NCBI GenBank assembly: GCA_038502055.1
Contig: JAXRKN010000038.1
Span: 1,240,001 to 1,304,000 of the forward strand
Reading direction: 5' to 3'
Length of the DNA stretch: 64,000 nucleotides
Source of the DNA: Tanytarsus gracilentus
Taxonomy: Eukaryota; Arthropoda; Insecta; Diptera; Chironomidae
The notes under the pieces are model-generated. The model had not been told where the DNA came from. It worked only from the letters and a program-made list of their open reading frames with translations, and searched no databases. The translations under genes and the position numbers were made by a program. Positions 1-12,700 of the stretch are shown piece by piece (the stretch's first letter is position 1; every line of letters begins with the position of its first letter).

Positions 1-108
1 TGTCCGGATTGACTTAAACTCATTTTTTATGCACTTGATTTTCAAACACTGATCTGTTACAAGTGGGTTACGCGGCAACACCCACGTGTGGGTTTTGAAA
101 CATTTTTT
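1..108. mobile_element. Right end of a second copy of the 129-bp-repeat element, cut by the window edge
   Basis: Bases 1-108 match 56702 onward with no difference that I can see, in the same orientation, until the copies diverge after a T-run. The segment includes the subterminal GTGGGTTACGC and the CAT that would be the antisense start codon of the element ORF (21-23). It lies about 390 bp downstream of the Shaker stop codon. The rest of this copy is outside the window. Confidence 0.85.
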
Positions 109-292
109 ATCTATTACTTGTTAGTTTTTTGCTCATCCTGGACATTTTTCATTCACTTTTATATTGTTGTGGATTTTTTCCCTCTTAATTGTGTTATGAA
201 TGATTCTTTTTTCTCTCTTAGGTGTTTTTTTTTCAGTTTCGAATTTTTATCATTTTGCATTTTTTTAAATGTTATCTAATTATTTTTCATAG

Positions 293-298
293 TTTATT
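293..298 (-). promoter_or_regulatory. Candidate Shaker polyadenylation signal (AATAAA)
   Basis: The plus-strand TTTATT reads AATAAA on the gene strand, about 200 nt after the stop codon. Such hexamers are common in AT-rich DNA, so only its position supports it. A longer 3'UTR running off the left edge is equally possible. Confidence 0.3.
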
Positions 299-495
299 TT
301 CTTTATCATTATAAAGTAAAAACTCGATGTTATGATCAAACAGCTTTTGGTGAGACTGGTAGACAGCTTATAATATCAGATGGTGGCCAAAAAAATATAG
401 CGCGAAGAGTCCTTTTCACTAAAAAATTAAGAGAAATTTAATTATCCATGCTGATGACTATTTTTGAGGATTTTCATGCTCAACTCACCTAGTAG

Positions 496-728
496 TCAGA
501 CATCTGTTTCGATACTCACTGCTAACGCACTGTTGTGTCGTTGCTGTAAATTTTGTCCGCTTGGTTTACAGCAATTTTGCTGTTGCTTATTATCGTTTAG
601 TGCATGTGTTCCTAAAAACGGAACGATACGAGTTTGATCACCCATTAAGCCAGGCGTTGACTCAACACCATCCTCCAAATCCATATCCGATGAGGACTCG
701 GAGAGTGATGTTTTCTTCAGATGTTGAC
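496..728 (-). CDS. Sh: Shaker last coding exon: cytoplasmic C-terminus with PDZ ligand
   Basis: The exon follows a TTTTTAG acceptor, completes a Gly codon (G|GT) and reads [20 protein letters not shown], then VESTPGL..., ending [10 protein letters not shown] and TGA. The C-terminal ETDV is the class I PDZ ligand by which Drosophila Shaker binds Discs-large at synapses (known of the family). The tail here is about 77 residues, clearly shorter than in Drosophila because the long poly-Gln stretches are reduced to a few Gln. No second 3' exon is visible between this exon and the left edge. Confidence 0.95.
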
Positions 729-3700
729 CTAAAAATATATTTGAACCTTAATTAAAAATTAAAGTTAGTATTCTAATGCACTAGAGAGTACCCAAAGTGC
801 CCGGCAGGTATGGGCAGCTTGTAACGTGATTGAAGTTTTGACTTTGCATCTCTTCTTGATCCGTTTCTCGATGATAGAAGTAATTGAAATTGCTCACAAT
901 GACGGGAACAGGAAGTGCAATGGTCAGCACACCAGCAATGGCACATAAAGATCCAACAATTTTTCCCCACACGCCAACCGGTCTGTGTTTAGTGAAAGTT
1001 TATTTAATTTTTTGAAATTTAAAAAAAGTTTTTTTTGAACTCAAAAATATTTTTTTTTACAAAAATGAGACATTCAAAAATTCTACATGTAGTAAAAACA
1101 CTAAAACCATGCAACTACATGAAATTAAAGCAATTCTACAGCATCATGCAAAATATTCTATAAAAAATCAAGCAAAAAAATCATGAAAGATCCCAATTAT
1201 TATTTTCGGATGTTTTTATTTGATTATCGATGGTGAATTTGCATCAACATTCATTTCTTTCGGTCATTAGTAATTAAGCAATTAATAACAAACGAATTTT
1301 CTATCAACTATATTTCCTCCATTCAATGTTTCAATGATTATTTTATTTTTTGTGGTGCATGATTAAATCAATTCAAAGCGTTTCGTATTTGTTGTAATTG
1401 ACGCAGTGAGATTTAATATTTTAAAAAATATTTTTAAGTCTGACTGAGTCAATTTTATGAGATTAAAAAATTGTTAAAGTCAATCAAATCAAAGAGTGGA
1501 AAATTAGAATGAAAAAATGTTTTGTTCTATTCTGAAACTAAATTTTCTTTCACAAAAAAAGTGCAAAAAGAAATCGCAAAATTTAATTTTGTTCAGAATG
1601 AATTATTTTGGTAAGAATAAAGATTAGAAAGAGAGAAAGGAAAGTGGAAATAAAAACAACAAAAAAGGAGACTTTTGTTTTTTGAAAATAATACCCACGT
1701 CTAAAATTTTCATTTGGTGGAAGTTCATGGTGGACAATAATTTTTTAAATATTTTTTTCATAAAAATCGACATGGGAAAAAGTAGAGAAAAAAAGAAGAA
1801 TTAGTTATCAAAGTAAAAGGAAGTTGGTAATCATAATAAAAAAGGGATCCCACCATATCACCATAACTAGAAAGAGAAAAATATGATTTGTTAATTCAAA
1901 AATGGGTTCAAGTTGATAATTGTGTGTTTTGCCCATACCCCACTGTCGTCTGTATATGCAATTATTATTTTTTATTCAATTTGCACACAATTCGTAGAAG
2001 GAAGTCATCATAATCATATTCATATCATCATCGATGTGAGGAGACATAAAAGAGAGATTTTTTGTGGTGAGTTTAGTTAAAATATTACGCTCAAAAGTTG
2101 AAATTCCCACCATAGTAACAACGGCCCACCAGAAGGCGTCAGGTATGGACTTGAAGAAAGAACTTTCACTTCCAGCTTCGGCAAAATAAACGGCTGACGA
2201 GAAGAGAACAACGCCTGGAAGCAAATCATAGATTTTTGTTGTGCTGATAAGAATTTTTTCAATTTATGAAAAATGAATATTAGCGATTTATGATTTAAAA
2301 ATTTTATAAGTCGAGATTATGTGAGAATGATGATGCAATTTCGATTGTTAGACTATCAGCTAATGTTGTATGAATGATATTTAATAATTTTTAGTCGAAT
2401 GACGAAGCGCCAGCATAAATGTTACACCCACTTTTTTTAAGTGCAAACGCGCACGTCCGCTTGCAATAAATTTACAAATTATTTTGAAAAGAGTTTAATC
2501 ATATAAAAACATAGAAGAAACAGTTAGAGAAAATATTTTTCATATCTTTTCGATAGTCGTGAAAGAAATTATGAACAAGGAGAAATGAAAAGAGTTTTTC
2601 CTATATATTTTCACGCAATAAATATGCAAGAGAAAAATATGTAAAATGTATATGTATAGAATTTATATACTTTTAGCAAACGACATAGTACAACATCAAT
2701 TATTTCAACAATAAAGTTAGCAGTAAGTCTTAAATATATATATATTCAAAAGTATAGGACCACTTTCCATACAATATTTATAAACGTCCATTTAGAATTA
2801 AATCAAAAACTAAAATTGAAAATCCAGCCAACAAAAAATATTTTAGCTTTCTTTATTAGCTGGACATTAACTCAAAAGATTAATTTCCAATAACGAGTTT
2901 AATTATTTTAAAAATACTCAAGTTGATTACACGAGGAAGTGAAGAAAAATAATCGCGTTGCGTTTATTTGTCCACACTTTCCACAAAATTAATCATCATT
3001 CAATAAAATTACGGAAATGAAAAATTAAAAGAGGAAAATCAAGATGCACAGTTACAAGAGATTTTTATTTATTTTGAAAGAAAAATCTCAACACGCGTAT
3101 AGCGGTTTTAAGGAAATCATAATGGAAAAATATTTTTTGGATAAAATTCCTAATACCTCATGTCCCCGTAACCGACAGTTGTCTAAAATTGGATTTTTTT
3201 TTGTTGGAAAGAAGCAAATAAAAAAAAGTATTGTTTCTTGTTCATTTTGCATAGGAAAATATATTTTTATGTCCCACCATTGTAACAACGGCCCACCAAA
3301 AAGCGTCTGGTATGGATTTAAAAAATGACATTTCAGTGCCAGCCTCAGCAAAATAGACGGCCGATGAGAATAGGACAACACCTTTATTTTTTTTGGGCGA
3401 TGGCGAGAGAGATAGAGAGAGTAGATGAGTGATGAGAAATGAAGGAAATTATAAGTTTTCAATTTTTATGAGATTAGTAATTCGTAATGAATTAATGACT
3501 GAATGGACAAATGAGTTAATTATGAAGGATGGAACATTTGAATAAATTCCAACCCTTGGCTAAATGTTAAAAAAATTAAGTCTCATCGCGGAGGTAATCC
3601 CGCGAATTAACTTAAATTGAAGAGGAAAATTTTACGATTATATATGAAATCACAGGATGTGCAGAGAAGTAAAAAAGGACACAAAAAGCACTCACCTATG

Positions 3701-6700
3701 AATAGGAAAAATATGAGTAAGCCTAATTCTCGCATCGATGCTTTTAAGGTTCTTCCTAATATCTGTAATCCTTTCGAATGTCTAGATAATTTGAATATTC
3801 GAAACACTCGAACTAAACGTATCACCCGCAATATTGCTAAAGACATAGCCTGATTCGTCGATTTGTCCTAAAAGAGAAAAAATCAAGTCAAGTCATGTTG
3901 AAAGAAAAATTAAAGCAATTAAAATTACCTGTGGACTAACTGGCGCTTTGGGAAGATTTAATTTATCTTCTTCTTCAGCCACAACAGTTGCTAACGTAAT
4001 AAAATAAGGAATGATGGCGATAATATCGATAATATTCATAACATCCCTGAAGAAATTTAACTTATTCGGACAAGCAAGGAACCTTAAAAAATAATTAATT
4101 AAATTTGATAATTGATAAAATCATGGACTAATTACCTGACACTAAGTTCGAATGTAAACCATATAATACATATCGTTTCTATCAGGAAGAAAGGATCCGT
4201 TATATCAGGTACCTCATCTTCCTCAATTTTTGTGCCATTGGTTGTTGTATTGAACACCTAAAATTAATAATTTATGACTTACTGAATTAAAGTGTCATCT
4301 ATCTTTTACCTTATAATGTTTAAATTCGGGTAAAGTTTCTAGACAGAAAATAACAATTGATAAAAGAATAACAAATACACTAATTATGGCTACGACTCTA
4401 GCCGCTTGCGAACTTTCGGGATACTCGAATAGCAGCCACACTTTCTTTTGGTTTTCATTTTCCGGCAGAGGCTTTTCTTCTTCCTTAATAAAGCCTTCAT
4501 CCTCTCTGTAAAAATAATTATGGAAAAATATTTTTAAGCAAATTTTAATTTAATTTAATTTTTTCAATTTGAGAATTTTTAAAATTTCAGTTAAAATTCC
4601 TCAAATTTATTTCATTAGCAGTCATTTACCTGAATTTATTAATTGCTTGTTCACCTAATTCATAAAATTTTATTTCTTCACTAAATACATCTAAAGGTAC
4701 ATTCACTGGTCTCCGCAAACGACCGCCTTTCATCGCATTTATAAAAAAATTAAAAAAGTAGCAAAAAAGAACAAATTAACTAGTGAAAATCTAGAGAAAA
4801 TATTTATTGGTGAAATTAAGTTGGAAAAGAAAAAAGAGTGTGGAAAAGTTTATGGGTGAGAGCTGATAGAGAGAACTTACCGCTTTGATAGTAGTAAAGT
4901 ATCGCATCGAAACTCGGTCTATTTCGATCAAAAAAATATTCATTCCGCAGCGGATCGAAGTACCGTAACCTCCGTTCCGGATCGCCCAGTAGTGTATCCG
5001 GAAATTGATTTAAAGTTCGTAACTGCGTCTCAAACCTTAAACCACTAACCTGTAATTTTTAAAAAAATATATGATGGAATATATGAAAATCCAAAGCTAT
5101 AAATTATTCAAATTTAAATGAAAAATATTTTTGTAAATGATCACAATTTTTCATAAATTTAACATTCTTAAATGAGTTCGACAATAAAAAATGCAATACC
5201 GGTAAATGAGTCTTATTGGATGAATTGAAGAAGATAAAATCGAATAAATTACTAAAAATTCTCTAAAGAATACTTTTTCGTAATAAAAACTAGGCATAAA
5301 ATTTTAGTATTGACCTAAAGTTTAAAATTCATTTCAGTACTTTTTAAAATAATTCTCTAGAAAGAAAAACGAGAGCTAATGAAGATTTCTAAAAGAGAAA
5401 GAGTGAGAGAAAGGGTGAAAAGTTGTCATACTCACATTTATAACAACTCTCTCACAAAAATCATGATCGTGTGGTATTGGTTCGAAGTGATTTAGGCCTC
5501 CGCTGAACGGATGTCCCGCCCCCCCTTCTTCATCTTGACTGCTCAATTTGGGTAGAGACCTAAAATGAAAGAAAAAAGACAAAATTATTTCTATTCAGCG
5601 CATAAAAAAGCTAATTAAAAACCATATCCTGAGGATACATCACGTTTACGAGTTAGAGTAGTGAAATACAGAGTGCTGGACAACAATGTGAAATTAAAAA
5701 CAAACATCTTGTCACACAGAACAAGGAAACAATGTGAATAACATAGAGAAATGCTTTTTATCCAACTTTTCTCTATGACGACAATAAAAGTTAAATTATT
5801 TTGCATGAGACTTTAATTTGAAACCCGCAGCAGTTGCACCAAGAGAAAGAGCGGTCAATGCCGTCAATTAAATTCCTTCTCTCTTTTTTTAAATTCAGCA
5901 AGACACATCGAAAAAAATTGCTTTTCATGGCATGCTTTAAAATATTTATGATTCTAGGTCAGGATGAGAATGACGTCATACGTAAGAGTGACCTATTTAA
6001 TATTTTCCTACCACAACACACCAACTCCCACGAAGACAGAGAGTAAAAATTTTGAGAGAAAAAAGCAATTAAAATTTTGTCGCTGGATAATTTTAGTTTA
6101 ACGGATTTCTAAAAAAAATTAAACTAAAACTTTGAAATTTTCACTTTCGCATGCCACTTTTATTTTTTAAAATTCATTCAAGGTCATTTTCAAGTCCTTT
6201 TCTAATAAACTTTCATTTAGAGAGCTCAAAAAATTGTTAAACGGAAGCGAAGCGATGACAACAAAAGCATCACTAATGACAATTACTTCCTCATATTTCC
6301 ATAAATGACTCCACGCAATTTTTTTCAATCCGTTAAAGTCCATTGACTGTACATAACCGCAATATTCATGTAAATTACTTTCGTTATAAATAGCATAGGA
6401 AAAAAATGAGAGAAATCCTCATGAATATAATCGGTTGTTAGTCTTAAGAGAACTTCAAGCGTTTTCATCTGGTTTCATAATAATTTCCTTCTCTCCTTTT
6501 CTTTCTCTTTTTTGCCTTACAGACCATCTAATTTTAGACGTTGTCTATTTATGATTTTCTTCTTCTTTATATTGTTCTCTCTCTCTCTCTTTTCATGCTC
6601 ATCATAGCGTATATGTGCGCTATCTCCGCCAAATTGCACTACACATTCAAATATCTGTTGAACTCTTTTTTCCTCACTCTCTCTCACACTCTCGTTACGT

Positions 6701-9700
6701 CATCATATTTTATGATGAAGATAAATTGAAACGAAAGTGAGAAAACCGTTTTTAAATATACAAAAAAATTGCAATAGTTCCATAAATTCCACGTAAAAAG
6801 AGTTTTTTGTTTGAAAGGAAGTTTTTGCGTTTCGAAGATTTATTAATTTTTCAAAGAATATTTTTGTGTGAAGTTCATGTGGGCTTTGAAAAATATTGAA
6901 AAGCAAGAATTTGTTCAAAAATAAAGCTCTAAATTTTCTCTTGACATTCAAATCACGAAAATGCATTAAAATTCATTCAATGATTGCATCATCAATAAAT
7001 ATTTAATTCGCAAAAAATTGCGGCGTAAAGATTGAGAATAAAAATCGAAAATATATCGATATTAAATGTGTCTAAAAATAAACAGAACAGATTTCTCCGC
7101 AATAATTATTATGAGGCTGAATGGAGAAAATATTTAATGTAAACAGAGAAGCGAATGCCATAACGAAAGATGTTGAAGAGTCATCAAGTTTTTATCATTC
7201 ATTTATTATTAAAAAAATTTGAAAAGTTATTAAATCACCGAATGGATCATCAGATTTCATATATAAATTTAATTGTGAGAGTGCTAGCAGTTTTTTGTTT
7301 ACACTTTAGGAATCAGCACACTCAAGACTCACAGAAAAACTGACTTTTAGTGTGTTTTATGAGTAAACACTTTCAGTTTTTTCTTCTCCTCTTTCCTTCC
7401 AACACATACTCTCTCTCTCTCTCGCGCTGTAATAAACAAACGCGTTGCATTTATTTTTCTTTGAAAAATCGCGTATAGAAAAGCAGCAACTGAATTTTCT
7501 CACTCCGCCGCGCGCTAAAGAGAATTTTATTACCTTTCACTTTTTTTCTCTTCAGATCTGAATTTTTTTAATGATTTGTTTTTGCAAACGATGATGAAAT
7601 GTTTGGAATTATCGCTTAAGGTCAACAATGATGCGTTCAAACTTTAAGAAAGTCTGGAGAAAAATTTCATGTAATCTCACATTGTTTCTGCTTGAGGCGG
7701 ATGAAAATCTAAGTTTCAACTTTCTCTTTTGCGCAAAATTTTGTAAAGATTTAAATTTAGGTTTTGAGTAAATCGAATTAATAATTCATGGCATTCAAAA
7801 TTTTGCACGTGTTGATAAAAATTAAATAGGAAAAACTTTCAATTGAAACGTCGACTTTGGCATTCACTGTAAGGTTTCTGTTGCGATAAATTTAGAGAAT
7901 ATTTTCACATACTTATCACGTTTTGACTTTCTTGGTTTCGGCTTTTGTCCTAAGCACAGAAAAAAGTCACGTGAATTACTCATTTTTCACATATTTCAAT
8001 CTTCCTACATAAAGCTTTAACAACGGACTTTACACTTTCGTTCTCTATCTTACACTGAAAGTACTAGACAATCTCTCAATCCCTTTACCCCATGCACAAC
8101 GAGAAATAAAATAAAAAAAGGAGAACGGAAAAGAGTGGAAATAGCGAATAATGGAGGGAAAGGAAATAAAAAAGATTGCTGAATTTGCAAATTTTTCAAT
8201 GAACACTCAAATAGCGAATCAAGTTGGCATGTGCAGCTCTGTGCATCAGCATGGTGTGTGCTTCAATCGGACCATTATGAAGAGAGCATCCTTAGAAATT
8301 ATCGAAGCATGAAACCATGAGTGATATTAGAAAATTATGTATGAATATAAAGTTGTGTATATCATTGAAGAGGTTGTGCTCAATTTTGTGGGACTTTCAT
8401 TAAGATTTTTATTGAGTAAAAAAAATAATTTCAGAGTTATCAGTCCAATTAAAATTAGAAGAGAAAAATGTCCTTCACATATTGAGAGGCATCACATTAA
8501 ATATTTTTTTTTGCTCGCAACAATTTCCCATAAATCGAGTAAAAAATTATATGGATTTCTTTATCATTTCGCACTCTCCATTTCATGAATATTTTGGCAT
8601 TTATTTTTTCCGGGAGGTTTTAAATTATAACACACACATTTTTGTGTGCCTCACGTTGACTGCTTATGCCCGATTATATTCAGATAGAGGTGGCAGTTTC
8701 TTTCTTTTTATGTTGTTATCGCATTTTGTAAATCGTGCACATGCGCCAAAAATTTTTGGAATATGAACAAAGTAAATTTAGTAATGAAGAAATCTTTATA
8801 AAGAGTAAAATTGAAGTAATATGCATTTCGAATTAATATCGAACAGTTATCAAAAATAGTTGTTCACTAAATCACACACACACCTGTCGTTTAAAAGAGG
8901 GGGCGGCAAGCTATTTTGACTTTCACCGCAACTCGGTGGATCCTGTCTCGGCTCGAGTACCGGCGTAAGGCCCCATTTGCCTATTAAATCTATACGAGAA
9001 ATGGCTATTGAAGACTCGACACCGGAGTCGACAATGTGCTTTGTTATCTAGCCACTAAATTATCCTCAATTAGCATTTAAATCTATTGATGATTTTGTGA
9101 TACATTCGCACTTTTTCACTATTTTAATTTTGTATGCACTGAATTTTGGTCAATTTAACTTTGTCACATGGGCAGATCTAGTTGAAATATTTTTTTCAGG
9201 GCGTTAAAAATTAGGAATGCAATTTTTAAAATATTAAACTTTATAGTTTTAACAAAATAATTTTTTAAAAATAATACCCAAGTTTTAAGCCCCTCGCATT
9301 GTAATTGAATAAAAGAAAATCCTCGTAAAAAGTTATAAATTGCGTAATTAAAATGTTTTAAATTTCGTCACACAACTTCCTCGCATTGTTTAAACTCGAC
9401 GACTACAATAAACACGGATGGCGAGTAAAAGAGATGGAAAAGTCTACGACGTGAACTTTTTGCGTGCTTGCATGATACTCGTAATAAGAATTTTTCTCTC
9501 TCTCTTTTTCACTCTTCCGTGAGCTCATGTTTTTGCTCACTAATCACAAGACGTGAGTAAAAAAAATATTATGAAAATTTTTTTTTGATTTTTCTTCTTC
9601 GACCTCGGCGTGTTTTTTCAACGATGATCGAGAAATCCATTAAGATTTTTAAATAATTTTTTTAATCTCTTCTGGAAAGAGGGAGAAGATGAAAAAATTT

Positions 9701-12700
9701 CTTCGTTAGTTCGCAATTGAAAAAAATTACTTTAAGACTAATGGAATTTTTGGCAAATTTTGTAATTGAAAAACCCACAAGAATATTTTGATGAAAGCAG
9801 ACTTCGAATAATTAAAGGCTAGGGAAGAGAGAGAAAAATGTGCAACATATAACATATGCGCAATTGGGTCCACAAGGAGGGAGAGAAATCACAATAAAGA
9901 AAAATTTCTTCATTCCATCCTACTTGAGACTGCCAACATCTGAAATTTATAATCGATTCAAGCATAAATTGAATAGAAAATTTAATTTGAAATTTTACGA
10001 AGGCCATTTTTCATATCTCTTTCAATGACCATGATTATTACATCCAGTATTCTCTGAGGATTTTCTTTTATTTGCCCTGAAATTCTCTTTTACCCTTCTT
10101 AATGCTTTTTTTTATCACACAAAAAATAACTTTTGAGTTTTTCCTTATAGACTTTTTTTCACTGCCACGAAAAACTCCTTTTTTGCTCCTTTGAAAAAAA
10201 ACGTGAAATGGTTGAAGGAGAAATTTTTTTTCACTGACTACATTCCATTTTGTGCTGATTTTTTTCTATCGTACCCGATTCCAATTGTTGATTTATTTAA
10301 TAACTTTTCTACGCGTATTCTTTTCAACTCATAATTCTTGCTTCCACTATCAAAAAACTTTTATTTTTCTCATATTCTATTCCTCCTCGCGAGTTTTTTT
10401 TTCGGAGAACAAATTATTTCTCTTTTGCTGGGAAGCGAATACTGGTTAAAAAATTTTCTTTTGCTTCAGTACTGCGAAAAAATACTGATGTGAAAAAAGT
10501 TTACCAAAAAAAGAATGGAAGAGAAATTAGAGACAATGATTCTCCCGAGCATGCGTAGATGCTGAAGTTTGGGAGCTTAATTATAATTGTCAAGGGAAGT
10601 CTTGTTATTTAATTTTTTTTTATTAAATTTATCATTTATCAAATTTGAATTGATTTAAAAATTTAAAAATTTGAAAGTAAAAACATTGTAAGAAAATCAG
10701 TTACTTTCCCTTGAGTTTTTCCTGAGAGAGTTTGACGTGGAGAGAAATGAGAGAGCTTACTTGAGAGCTTTTAGAGCGAGAGAGTTAAAGGAAAAAAGTG
10801 AGAGAAAACTTTTTGCAAGCTTTTTACATTTGATTCAGGAAAAATATTAGGTATTTCGTCAAAATCACATTTTAGTGATTAATTTTTGATAAATAAACAT
10901 TTCAGTCTTCAAATTTGAGTGAAAAATGGATGAGGAAAATTTCTGAATAATTTCATGCGCAGGATCCATGAGAATGCGACTCTCTCTCAAGTTTACTGAA
11001 TGAAAAACGTCAAAACAACTTACACTATCTCTCTTTTTTTCTCTTTATCTCATTCAGTCTCTGAACATATTTTAAAGTTCATAAGGAATTTTCTATTTTA
11101 ATCCATTTTCATGTTTAACCTTAAAGCCTCGCTTGAACACATTTTAATGTTATCAACATCAATTGAGGAAGTGCTTATTGGATTTTCTTCACTCTCTCTC
11201 ATTCTTGGCATGGCATCCACAAAAGTGAAGCAACAGAGTAAAAAAAATTAAATGAATTCAATAATAAAATTATAATAAAAAATTGTTGAATATAATTGAC
11301 ATCAGATTGTCAGGACTAAAATGTTTGAAATTAGGTGAAAAAATCTTTCTCCGGAATTAAATCAAATTTGTTTGATAGCAATTGCCAAAAAAAATTTCGA
11401 TGGCATAGAGGAAAACTTGAAGAAGAATTATAATAAGTGCAGAGCATGAAATCATAAAAAAATTCAAACACAAACGTCCATGGCCAAATATGTTACTTAA
11501 TATTATAAAAAGTCTCGTGGAAGTAATAAAAGGCTTATTTATCTTAACGATTTATTTATATTTTTCCGCAAATATAAAATAAATTACTTCCATCCTCGTC
11601 TCTCTCATGCTAACTTAAAATACTTCCAACAGTCACATCTTCTTCGCTTTGTCACACAAGATTTTGCTACAATCATGATGATCATCATCAGCACATTTTG
11701 CATCCGATACACATTTTTAGTGTATAAAAAAAAATAAGCGGAAGAATGTAAAAATGTTGAGTAATTTTTTATCTCTTAGAGACGATGTGCAATCAATAAA
11801 AGATAAGAATGTTGCTGAGAGAGAAAAATTTTTTCGTCCTTTTCGTTGTTGTTATCTAGAAGTAAGAATTTATAGCCGCACATTCTTCAAAATGTTTTTC
11901 GCAAAGTGAAATTCAAATCCAACTATGCGTAATTTGCGGCAATTAAGAGTAATATAAGGATTTACTGTTAATTAGTTGATAAAATCTAGGAATGTGTAAC
12001 AAGTTTGATTTTAATCGTCAACCAAGTCGGAGGAAAATTCACAATTTTTTATTCGACGTGATAGAATTTCTGCGAACTTAATTAAGCTATAAAATTTATT
12101 TTACCTTAAAATTATTTAAAAACACAAAACTAGTTTCGAACAAATTTAAATTTCCATTCATTTATTGTAATCTCCTTCAAACTTTAGCAATATCTCAAGC
12201 TCATTACGAAACTCATTCCCTTCCGCTCTTAAGTGATTGATTATTTTTTTCTAAATTGCAAAAAATTTATTCATGAATGCAAATGGCTTTTCGAGAAAGT
12301 TTTTTCGAGTGCGGGATCGAAAGAGGTTTAAAGTTTTCAACTTTTTCTCTTCCTCCATAATTCCACACTGACATTTCAATTGACGACTATTTGAGGACAC
12401 TTAAAATCGCTTTTTATTCATGGTTGCACGTCCTGAAAGCCGTGAAATGAGCATGTGCTTTAAAATTGGATTTGCAAATTGATTGAACAGGTTTAATTTC
12501 CGGGAGCTTATTAAGGTCTGCATTGTTCTTTGTGGTAAAAAACTTTTTTGACATGATTTACAATTTCAGTAAAATTTTGAAATGTATTAAAAAACTTATT
12601 GAGTCATTCTGGCACGTCTTTACATTCCAATGATTATTTTTGATTGTAAGCATTTGTAGAAAAAATTGTGTGATGATCTTTTCCGAGATTCGTGCAAATT

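Noticed and set aside
773..970. Open frame overlapping the S6 exon in another frame
   Set aside because: It is a shadow of the Shaker S6 coding frame; the S6 frame is conserved residue by residue with Shaker.
3088..3462. 124-codon minus-strand frame across cassette B
   Set aside because: It reads the pore exon and its introns in the wrong frame. The true frame gives [14 protein letters not shown] and TTVGYGDM.
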